In this document: positions 57,362-64,000 of the stretch, piece by piece | Position numbering within the stretch: the stretch's first letter is position 1 | Layout: each line of letters begins with the position of its first letter | DNA from: Salinispora vitiensis | GTDB lineage: Bacteria > Actinomycetota > Actinomycetes > Mycobacteriales > Micromonosporaceae | DNA: 64,000 nucleotides | Direction of reading: 5' to 3' | NCBI RefSeq assembly: GCF_000378825.1 | Contig: NZ_KB900388.1 | Location: 419,578-483,577 of the forward strand | Position numbers and translations under genes: made by a program | Notes under the pieces: model-generated | What the model saw: only the letters and a program-made list of their open reading frames with translations | Databases searched by the model: none | Told to the model about the DNA's origin: nothing

Positions 57362-59947
57362 ATGCGAGTTTCTGTCAGTTGGCTGCGTGAGTACGTTGAC
57401 CTGCCGGCGCACCTGACCCCAGCCGACCTTGAGCAGTCCCTGGTCGGCCTCGGTCTCGAGGTGGAGTCCGTCGTGGACTTGGCCGCCACGGTCACCGGGC
57501 CGCTGGTCGTCGGCGAGGTGCGGGAGATTGAGGAGCTGACCGGCTTCAAGAAGCCGATCCGCTTCTGTCGGGTGGACGTCGGGGACGCCAACGGCACCGG
57601 CGAGTTGCAGGAGATCGTCTGCGGGGCGCGTAACTTCGCGGTCGGCGACCGGGTGGTGGTGATCCTCCCCGGCGGGGTGCTGCCCGGAGACTTCGCGATC
57701 GGGGCGCGCCGGACGTACGGGCGCGACTCCAAGGGAATGATCTGCTCGGTGAAGGAGCTGGGCCTGGGCGACGACCACGCCGGCATCATCGTGCTGCCCG
57801 ATTCCAGCCCCGCCAAGCCGGGTGACGACGCCCGCCCTGTGGTGGGCCTCGACGACGTGGTGGTCGAGGTGGAGCTGACCCCGGACCGGGGTTATCAGAT
57901 GTCGGTGCGGGGGATCGCCCGGGAGTTGTCGCACGCCTTCGGGGTGGCGTTCCGGGACCCGGGCCTCGCGTCCGCCCCAGCCGGCACCGAGGAGCCCGCG
58001 TACCCGGTGGAGGTGCGGGATCCGGTCGGCTGTGACCGGTTCGCGGCGCGGATGGTCCGCGGTGTCAACCCGGCCGCGCCGTCGCCGGCCTGGATGGTCC
58101 AGCGGCTCACCACCGCCGGTATCCGCAGCCTCTCGCTGCCGGTCGACATCACGAACTACGTGATGCTCGAGCTGGGCCAGCCGATGCACGCCTTCGACGC
58201 CGACCGGATCACCGGCTCGCTGGTGGTCCGCCGGGCGGTGGCGGGGGAGCGGTTGACCACCCTGGACGGGGTGGCGCGCACGCTGGTCGCCGAGGACATG
58301 GTGATCTGTGACGCCGGGCTGCCGAACCCGGACCCGGCTGCTGGCGCGGACGCCGGTGTCCCGATCTCGCTCGCCGCCGTGATGGGTGGGGAGAGCAGCG
58401 AGGTGGTCGCGGAGACCAACAACGTTTTGTTCGAGGCCGCGCACTGGGATCCGGTGATGGTGGGGCGCACGGCCCGCCGGCACCGGCTGTTCAGCGCGGC
58501 GGCCAAGCGGTGGGAGCGGGGTGTTGACCCGGCCCTGCCGTTGGTCGCCGTCGAGCGGGCGGTGCGGCTGCTGGTGGAGCATGGCGGCGGCGCGGCCGGT
58601 GCGGAGATCCTCGATATCGATCATGTGTCGGCGCCGACCCCGGTGGTCCTGCCGGCGGATCTTCCGTCGCGACGGGTCGGGGTGGCCTATTCGCCGGACC
58701 GGGTGGCTGCCCTGCTCACCGAGGTCGGCTGCACGGTCGTGACCGGCCCGGATCGGCTCGCCGCGGATCCGGGTGCGGTGGGCGTCGACGCCGGTGGCGC
58801 GGTGTCGTTCCTGGTTACTCCGCCGACCTGGCGGCCCGACCTGACCGACCCGGCCGACCTGGTCGAGGAGGTGGTTCGCCTCGACGGCTACGACCGGGTG
58901 CCGGCGGTGCTGCCGGTGGCCCCCGCCGGCCGGGGCCTGACCTGGCAGCAGCGGCGCCAGCGGGCGGTGGCCAGGATGCTCGCCGACCAGGGGTACGTGG
59001 AGGTGCTCTCGGCGCCGTTTGTGTCGGTCGAGCTGGCTGACCAGCTGGGCCTGCCGGCCGATGATGCCCGGCGGCGGGCGGTGCGGCTGGCTAACCCACT
59101 GTCGGAGGAGGAGCCGGCGCTGCGGACGATGCTGCTCGGCCCGCTGCTCGGGGTGCTCCGACGGAACCTGAGCCGAGGCCAGCGGGACCTTGCGCTGTAC
59201 GAGATCGGAACGGTCTTCCATCCGCGGGCGGCGGCCGGTTCTCCGCCGGCGATGGGGGTGGAGCACCGGCCGTCGGACGCGGAGTTCGCCGCCGCCGACG
59301 CGGTATTGCCGGAGCAGCCGCGGCATGTCGCCGTGGTGCTCGCCGGTGAGGTCGAGCCGGGTGGCTGGTGGGGCGAGGGACGCCCGGCCGGCTGGGCGGA
59401 TGCGGTCGCGGCGGCCCGGTCGGTGCTCGCCGCCGCCGGCATTCCCGCCGACCGGGTGGCCGTGCGAGCCGTGGAGCACGCCCCCTGGCACCCCGGGCGC
59501 TGTGCGTCTCTGGTGGTGGATGGCGTGGCAGTCGGGTACGCGGGGGAGCTGCATCCGGCGGTGATCGCCGAGCTGGAGCTGCCCCGCCGTACGGCCGCGA
59601 TGGAGCTGGACCTGGACGCGGTTCCGGCGGCCCCGGTGCGGCAGGCCCCGGTGCTTTCGTCCTTCCCGCCCGCCCTGATCGATGTGGCGCTGGTGGTCGA
59701 TGTCGACGTGCCGGTGGCCGAGGTGCAGGGGGCGCTGGTGGCGGGGGCCGGTGCGCTGTTGGAGTCGGTTCGGCTCTTCGACGTCTACGTCGGTGCGCAG
59801 CTCGGCGCGGGTCGTCGGTCGTTGGCGTACCAGCTGATCTTCCGGGCGCCGGACCGGACGTTGACGGTGGAGGAGGCGGTCGCGGCGCGGGACGCGGCGG
59901 TTGCCTGCGCCGCGGAGCGCTTCGGCGCTACTCTCCGCGGCGTGTGA
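57362..59947 (+). CDS. pheT: Phenylalanyl-tRNA synthetase beta chain
   Basis: 861 residues. Domains in order: N-terminal MRVSVSWLREYVDLP with an EMAP-like tRNA-binding OB domain (about 40-150, KPIRFCRVDVGDANG and IVCGARNF); the B3/B4 editing region (about 215-390); the B5 domain (about 400-490); the inactive class II core with QLGLPADDARRRAVRLANPLSEEE; and the C-terminal FDX-ACB anticodon-binding domain, SSFPPALIDVALVVDVDVP to the end. It ends the pheST operon; a 17-bp hairpin follows 41 bases after the stop. Confidence 0.95.
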   Translation: MRVSVSWLREYVDLPAHLTPADLEQSLVGLGLEVESVVDLAATVTGPLVVGEVREIEELTGFKKPIRFCRVDVGDANGTGELQEIVCGARNFAVGDRVVVILPGGVLPGDFAIGARRTYGRDSKGMICSVKELGLGDDHAGIIVLPDSSPAKPGDDARPVVGLDDVVVEVELTPDRGYQMSVRGIARELSHAFGVAFRDPGLASAPAGTEEPAYPVEVRDPVGCDRFAARMVRGVNPAAPSPAWMVQRLTTAGIRSLSLPVDITNYVMLELGQPMHAFDADRITGSLVVRRAVAGERLTTLDGVARTLVAEDMVICDAGLPNPDPAAGADAGVPISLAAVMGGESSEVVAETNNVLFEAAHWDPVMVGRTARRHRLFSAAAKRWERGVDPALPLVAVERAVRLLVEHGGGAAGAEILDIDHVSAPTPVVLPADLPSRRVGVAYSPDRVAALLTEVGCTVVTGPDRLAADPGAVGVDAGGAVSFLVTPPTWRPDLTDPADLVEEVVRLDGYDRVPAVLPVAPAGRGLTWQQRRQRAVARMLADQGYVEVLSAPFVSVELADQLGLPADDARRRAVRLANPLSEEEPALRTMLLGPLLGVLRRNLSRGQRDLALYEIGTVFHPRAAAGSPPAMGVEHRPSDAEFAAADAVLPEQPRHVAVVLAGEVEPGGWWGEGRPAGWADAVAAARSVLAAAGIPADRVAVRAVEHAPWHPGRCASLVVDGVAVGYAGELHPAVIAELELPRRTAAMELDLDAVPAAPVRQAPVLSSFPPALIDVALVVDVDVPVAEVQGALVAGAGALLESVRLFDVYVGAQLGAGRRSLAYQLIFRAPDRTLTVEEAVAARDAAVACAAERFGATLRGV

Positions 59948-59988
59948 GGGCGGATCTCGCCTCTTCCCGCTGTTTGGGGTTGTCCGTC

Positions 59989-60025
59989 GAAGGGCCCGCG
60001 TCGCGTATCGCGACGCGGGCCCTTC
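59989..60025 (+). terminator. Strong terminator after pheT
   Basis: A perfect 17-bp stem (59989-60005 with 60009-60025) closed by the three-base loop tat. It is the longest perfect hairpin seen in the window and ends pheST before the arginine operon. Confidence 0.9.
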
Positions 60026-60077
60026 CGTGGGTGGCGGCCGGTGATCCAGAACACGGCCTCATCGCCATGCAATGCTT

Positions 60078-60123
60078 TGTATGATCATGCAGTCGCTGCT
60101 AACCTTCCCTGCATTGTCATACG
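60078..60123 (+). promoter_or_regulatory. Two candidate ARG boxes upstream of argC
   Basis: TGTATGATCATGCA (60078-60091) is a near-perfect inverted repeat of the TGCAT-N4-ATGCA type bound by actinobacterial ArgR. TGCATTGTCATACG (60110-60123) is a second, weaker copy next to the argC ribosome site. The spacing of 32 bases between starts and the position before an arg operon support repression by ArgR with arginine. The argR gene itself is not in the window. Confidence 0.62.
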
Positions 60124-60132
60124 GAGGTAGGT

Positions 60133-61134
60133 ATGGGGATCCGAGTTGCGGTCGCTGGGGCGAGCGGTTACGCCGGGGGTGAACTGCTGCGCCTGATCGC
60201 CGGGCACCCGGAATTCGACCTGGTCGCCGCCACCGCGCACAGCCAGGCCGGCCACCGGCTGGACACCGTGCACCCGCAGCTGACCGGGCTGGATCTGGTG
60301 CTGGCCAAGACCGACCCGGCGGCCCTGGCCGATGCCGATCTGGTCTTCCTGGCGCTGCCGCACGGCGAGTCGGCGGCGCTGGCCGCCCAGCTGCCGCCGG
60401 AGGTGCGCGTGGTTGACCTCGGTGCTGATCACCGGCTGGCCGACCCGTACGCCTGGGCCAACTACTACGGCGGCACCCACGCCGGGCAGTGGACCTACGG
60501 TCTGCCTGAGCTACCGGGTCAGCGCGAGCGGATCGCCGCCGTGACCCGGGTGGCCAACCCCGGCTGCTACGCCAGCGCCATCATCCTGGCGCTCGCCCCG
60601 CTGATCGCCGCCGGTGCGGCCCAGCCCGCCGACGTGGTGGTGGTGGCCGCCTCCGGGACCTCGGGCGCCGGTCGCGCCGCCAAGGCGCACCTGCTCGCCA
60701 GCGAGGTCATGGGGGACCTGTCGCCGTACCGGGTCGGTGCGCACCAGCACGTTCCGGAGATCAAGCAGGCGACCGGGGCGACCAGCCTGTCGTTCACCCC
60801 GGTGTTGGCGCCGATGCCACGGGGGATCCTCGCGACCGTCACCGCCGTGCCCGTACGCGAGGTCGACCCGCAGGCGGTGCTCGCCGAGGCGTACGCGGAC
60901 GCGCCCTTCGTACACGTGCTGCCCGAGGGGCGGTGGCCACACACCGCCGCGACACTCGGCTCCAACTCCTGCCACCTGCAGGCGACCGTTGACGTTGACG
61001 CCGGACGGCTGATCGTGGTCAGCGGCCTGGACAACCTCGGTCGGGGTGCGGCCGGCCAAGCGGTGCAGAACGCCAACATCATGCTCGGCCTGCCGGAGGC
61101 CACCGGCCTGTCCGTCTGGGGGGTCACCCCGTGA
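60133..61134 (+). CDS. argC: N-acetyl-gamma-glutamyl-phosphate reductase
   Basis: 333 residues. NADP-binding VAVAGASGYAGGELLRLI starts the protein; the catalytic Cys is in VANPGCYASA, and the conserved His in GAHQHVPEI. SNSCHLQATVDVDAG closes the active site. It reduces N-acetylglutamyl phosphate in arginine synthesis. The ATG follows ggaggtaggt. The stop overlaps argJ by four bases (GTGA), and the whole operon is tightly packed. Confidence 0.95.
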   Translation: MGIRVAVAGASGYAGGELLRLIAGHPEFDLVAATAHSQAGHRLDTVHPQLTGLDLVLAKTDPAALADADLVFLALPHGESAALAAQLPPEVRVVDLGADHRLADPYAWANYYGGTHAGQWTYGLPELPGQRERIAAVTRVANPGCYASAIILALAPLIAAGAAQPADVVVVAASGTSGAGRAAKAHLLASEVMGDLSPYRVGAHQHVPEIKQATGATSLSFTPVLAPMPRGILATVTAVPVREVDPQAVLAEAYADAPFVHVLPEGRWPHTAATLGSNSCHLQATVDVDAGRLIVVSGLDNLGRGAAGQAVQNANIMLGLPEATGLSVWGVTP

Positions 61135-62303
61135 GCGTCACCACTCCCCGTGGATTCCGGGCGGCCGGGGTGTCCGCCGGGCTCAAGGAGGGCGGGGCGG
61201 CCGACGTTGCCCTGGTCGTCAACGACGGCCCGCATGCCGGGGCGGCCGGTGTCTTCACCGCCAACCGGGTGAAGGCCGCGCCGGTGCTCTGGACCCAGCA
61301 GGTCGTCGGGGGCGGTCTGGTCCGCGCCGCGATCCTCAACTCGGGCGGCGCCAACGCCTGCACCGGCCCCGGTGGCTTCCAGGACACCCACGCCACCGCC
61401 GAGCACACCGCGGCGGCACTGACCGCCGTCGCCCCCGGGCTGGACCTCGGCGCGGGCGAGGTGGCCGTCTGCTCCACCGGCCTGATCGGCGAGCGGCTGC
61501 CCATGGACCGGCTCCTGCCCGGGGTGGGTACGGCGGTCGAGGCGCTGAGCCAGGACGGGGGACCGGCCGCCGCCGAGGCCATCATGACCACCGACTCCCG
61601 GCCGAAGAACGCGGTCGGGCACGGTGCGGGCTTCACCGTCGGTGGGATGGCCAAGGGCGCGGGCATGCTCGCGCCGGCGATGGCCACGATGCTCAGCGTG
61701 CTCACCACCGACGCGGTCGCCGACCCGGAGACCCTGGACGCCGCGCTGCGGGCCGCCTGCCGGGTCACCTTCGACCGGGTCGACTCGGACGGGTGCATGT
61801 CCACCAACGACACGGTGCTGCTGCTGGCCAGCGGTGCGAGCGGCGTTGCGCCCACCGAGGCCGAGCTGACCGCCGTGGTCACCGCCGTCGCGCACGACCT
61901 CGCGCAGCAACTCGTCGCCGACGCCGAGGGCGCCACCAAGCAGATCACGATCGAGGTGGTCGGCGCGGCGAGCGAGGACGACGCCGTCGAGGTAGGCCGA
62001 AGCGTGGCCCGGAACAACCTGGTCAAGACCGCGCTGTTCGGCAACGACCCGAACTGGGGTCGCATCCTCGCCGCCGTCGGCACCACCGCTGCGGTGTTCG
62101 AGCCGGAGCGGGTCGATGTGGCCGTGAACGGGGTGTGGGTGTGCCGGGGCGGCGCCGCCGCCGAGGACCGGTCCAAGGTCGACCTCGGGGGCATGGACGT
62201 GACGATCTGCATCGACCTGGGGGCGGGCGCGGCCGCGGCGACGATCTGGACCAACGACCTGTCCCACGGGTACGTGCACGAGAACTCGGCGTACTCGTCG
62301 TGA
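61131..62303 (+). CDS. argJ: Bifunctional ornithine acetyltransferase / N-acetylglutamate synthase
   Basis: 390 residues. The self-cleavage site is in [21 protein letters not shown], where Thr186 becomes the N-terminal nucleophile of the beta chain. The C-terminal [14 protein letters not shown] and [16 protein letters not shown] are typical. It recycles the acetyl group from acetylornithine to glutamate. The gene overlaps argC by four bases, and argB follows after 58 bases. Confidence 0.95.
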   Translation: MSVTTPRGFRAAGVSAGLKEGGAADVALVVNDGPHAGAAGVFTANRVKAAPVLWTQQVVGGGLVRAAILNSGGANACTGPGGFQDTHATAEHTAAALTAVAPGLDLGAGEVAVCSTGLIGERLPMDRLLPGVGTAVEALSQDGGPAAAEAIMTTDSRPKNAVGHGAGFTVGGMAKGAGMLAPAMATMLSVLTTDAVADPETLDAALRAACRVTFDRVDSDGCMSTNDTVLLLASGASGVAPTEAELTAVVTAVAHDLAQQLVADAEGATKQITIEVVGAASEDDAVEVGRSVARNNLVKTALFGNDPNWGRILAAVGTTAAVFEPERVDVAVNGVWVCRGGAAAEDRSKVDLGGMDVTICIDLGAGAAAATIWTNDLSHGYVHENSAYSS

Positions 62304-62361
62304 GTACGGGGATCGCCGCGTGGCGCGGTACCGCGACCGGAGACGGAAGGCAGGTTCGGGC

Positions 62362-63249
62362 ATGAGCTTCACCGCGGACCTCACCGGCGCCCAGGCCAAG
62401 GCCGCCACCCTGATCGAGGCGCTGCCGTGGCTGGCCCGGTTCGCCGGCTCGACCGTCGTGGTCAAGTACGGCGGCAACGCCATGACCGATCCGGAGCTGC
62501 GGCGGGCGTTCGCCGCGGACATGGTCTTTCTCCGTTACGCCGGCCTGAAGCCGGTCGTGGTGCACGGCGGCGGACCGCAGATCTCGGCGATGCTGGACCG
62601 CCTCGGCATCGACAGTGAGTTCCGGGGCGGGCTGCGGGTCACCACGCCCGAGGTGATGGACGTGGCCCGGATGGTGCTCCTGGGGCAGGTCGGCCGGGAA
62701 CTGGTCGGGCTGATCAACGCGCATGGTCCGTTCGCGGTGGGGCTCTCCGGCGAGGACGGGGGTCTGTTCACCGCGGTCCGACGCCCGGCGTACGTCAACG
62801 GGCTGCCGGTCGACATCGGCCAGGTCGGCGATGTGGAGTCGGCGGACATCTCGGTGGTGACCGACCTGCTCGAGGCCGGCCGGATTCCGGTGCTCTCGAC
62901 GGTGGCCCCGGATGCGGACGGCGTGCCGCACAACCTCAACGCGGACACCGCCGCGGCGGCGTTGGCGATCGCGCTGCGGGCGCGCAAGCTGGTCGTCCTG
63001 ACCGATGTGCCGGGCCTGTACGCCAACTGGCCGGACCGGTCCAGCCTGATCGGTGAGGTCACCGCGAAGGAGCTGGAGAAGCTGCTGCCGTCCCTGGAGT
63101 CGGGGATGGTTCCCAAGATGGAGGCGTGCCTGCGGGCGGTGCGCGGGGGCGTACCCGCCGCGCACGTCGTGGACGGGCGGGTCGCGCACTCGACCCTGCT
63201 GGAGATCTTTACCTCGGAAGGCTTCGGAACCATGGTGATTCCCGAATGA
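62362..63249 (+). CDS. argB: Acetylglutamate kinase
   Basis: 295 residues from ATG 62362; a frame to 62320 adds a basic stretch with no homology. The amino-acid kinase fold shows [12 protein letters not shown] (phosphate loop with Lys), [14 protein letters not shown] and [29 protein letters not shown]. It phosphorylates N-acetylglutamate and is the step usually inhibited by arginine. Its stop overlaps the argD start by four bases. Confidence 0.95.
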   Translation: MSFTADLTGAQAKAATLIEALPWLARFAGSTVVVKYGGNAMTDPELRRAFAADMVFLRYAGLKPVVVHGGGPQISAMLDRLGIDSEFRGGLRVTTPEVMDVARMVLLGQVGRELVGLINAHGPFAVGLSGEDGGLFTAVRRPAYVNGLPVDIGQVGDVESADISVVTDLLEAGRIPVLSTVAPDADGVPHNLNADTAAAALAIALRARKLVVLTDVPGLYANWPDRSSLIGEVTAKELEKLLPSLESGMVPKMEACLRAVRGGVPAAHVVDGRVAHSTLLEIFTSEGFGTMVIPE

Positions 63250-64000
63250 GCCCGCTCCGCGACCGCTGGCAAGAGTCCATGATGGACAGCTATGGTACGC
63301 CGCCGCTGGCGCTGGTCGGCGGCGCCGGCGCCGTGGTGGTCGACGACACCGGCCGGGAGTACGTGGACCTGCTCGGCGGCATCGCCGTCAACACCCTCGG
63401 CCACGCCCACCCGGCGGTGGTCTCCGCCGTCTCCAAGCAGGTCGCCACGCTGGGGCACGTATCGAACCTGTACGCCGCCGAGCCGCCGGTGGCCCTAGCC
63501 GAGCTGCTGCTCGCCCTCGCCGGCCGACCGGGACGGGTCTTCTTCGCCAACTCGGGCGCCGAAGCGAACGAGACGGCGTTCAAGATCTCCCGGCTCACCG
63601 GGCGGACCGAGGTCGTCGCGACCCGGGGCGGCTTCCACGGCCGCACCATGGGGGCGCTGGCGCTCACCGGCCAGCCGGCCAAGGCCGACCCGTTCCGTCC
63701 GCTGCCCGCCACCGTCACCCACGTCGACTACGGCGACAGCGCCGCGCTGGCGGCGGCCGTCACCGACGCGACCGCGATGGTGATCCTGGAGCCGATCCAG
63801 GGGGAGAACGGCATCGTCGTACCGCCGGCCGGCTACCTCGCCGAGGCCCGCCGGATCACCGCCGAGCACGGCGCCCTGCTGGTGCTCGACGAGGTGCAGA
63901 CCGGGATTGGCCGTACCGGGCACTGGTTCGCCCACCAGGCCGAGGGCATCGAACCGGACGTGGTGACGCTCGCCAAGGGCCTCGGCGGCGGCCTGCCGCT
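63246..64000 (+). CDS. argD: Acetylornithine aminotransferase (partial)
   Basis: About 251 residues are present; the gene runs past the end of the window. The PLP-binding features seen are [64 protein letters not shown] and the lysine in [11 protein letters not shown] just before the edge. ATG 63246 overlaps the argB stop. It makes N-acetylornithine, the substrate of ArgJ. The expected next genes (argF, argR) lie outside. Confidence 0.93.
   Translation, partial: MSPLRDRWQESMMDSYGTPPLALVGGAGAVVVDDTGREYVDLLGGIAVNTLGHAHPAVVSAVSKQVATLGHVSNLYAAEPPVALAELLLALAGRPGRVFFANSGAEANETAFKISRLTGRTEVVATRGGFHGRTMGALALTGQPAKADPFRPLPATVTHVDYGDSAALAAAVTDATAMVILEPIQGENGIVVPPAGYLAEARRITAEHGALLVLDEVQTGIGRTGHWFAHQAEGIEPDVVTLAKGLGGGLP

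Overview
The window is a high-GC actinobacterial chromosome segment made mostly of housekeeping genes. Gene order (alaS-ruvX-mltG-aroE; aroC-aroK-aroB-aroQ-efp-nusB; bldD; pyrR-pyrB-pyrC-carA-carB-pyrD-pyrF-mihF-gmk-rpoZ-coaBC-metK-priA; def-fmt-rsmB-rpe; ribD-ribE-ribM-ribBA-ribH-hisE-hisG; infC-rpmI-rplT; pheS-pheT; argC-argJ-argB-argD), the presence of BldD and MihF, and many GTG starts point to a sporulating actinomycete. Micromonosporaceae (Salinispora or Micromonospora) is my best guess. The family level is inference from gene order and codon use; no 16S gene is present.

Layout. 1-2728: end of alaS, then ruvX, mltG and aroE. 2908-14458: an exopolysaccharide locus on the plus strand with a secreted beta-propeller protein, a hexapeptide acyltransferase, a Wzz-like protein fused to a broken tyrosine-kinase domain, a Wzy polymerase, a Wzx flippase, a sulfotransferase, a kinase-fold protein, an Alg14/Alg13-like split glycosyltransferase and a GT2 glycosyltransferase. 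Most of its genes overlap by 4-8 bases, so it reads as one operon. With a DUF1990 gene and a minus-strand Na+/H+ antiporter it separates aroE from the rest of the shikimate genes. 16456-20921: aroC, aroK, aroB, aroQ, efp, nusB, closed by a perfect hairpin. 21032-21520: bldD on the minus strand. 21805-32657: pyrimidine operon controlled by PyrR, with bioA inside it. 32835-38532: mihF, an apparently degenerate gmk, rpoZ, coaBC, metK and a helicase-less priA. 38789-46089: a kinase/ParB-like fusion, a cytochrome P450, def, fmt, rsmB, a minus-strand lipoprotein and rpe. 46091-47071: response regulator with a degenerate GGDEF domain. 47131-51666: FMN riboswitch and riboflavin operon. 51738-53455: hisE, hisG and a small membrane protein. 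53563-59947: infC-rpmI-rplT, a SpoU-type methyltransferase and pheST. 60078-64000: arginine operon behind two candidate ARG boxes; argD runs off the end.

The regulatory signals are as informative as the genes. They include a PyrR-binding RNA loop beside the pyrR ribosome site, an FMN riboswitch, a likely AUC start for infC behind an attenuator-like leader, long perfect hairpins at operon ends, and a recurring pattern of a TANNNT-like hexamer 6-7 nt before the start codon with no Shine-Dalgarno sequence (aroC, aroB, gmk, rpe, hisE, the PH-like gene), which suggests leaderless mRNAs. The best candidates for undescribed biology are the sulfated-polysaccharide locus with its pseudo-kinase Wzz, the degenerate guanylate kinase at the canonical gmk locus, and the cytidylate-kinase-like/ParB-like fusion. 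No tRNA, rRNA, CRISPR array, transposase or phage gene was seen.
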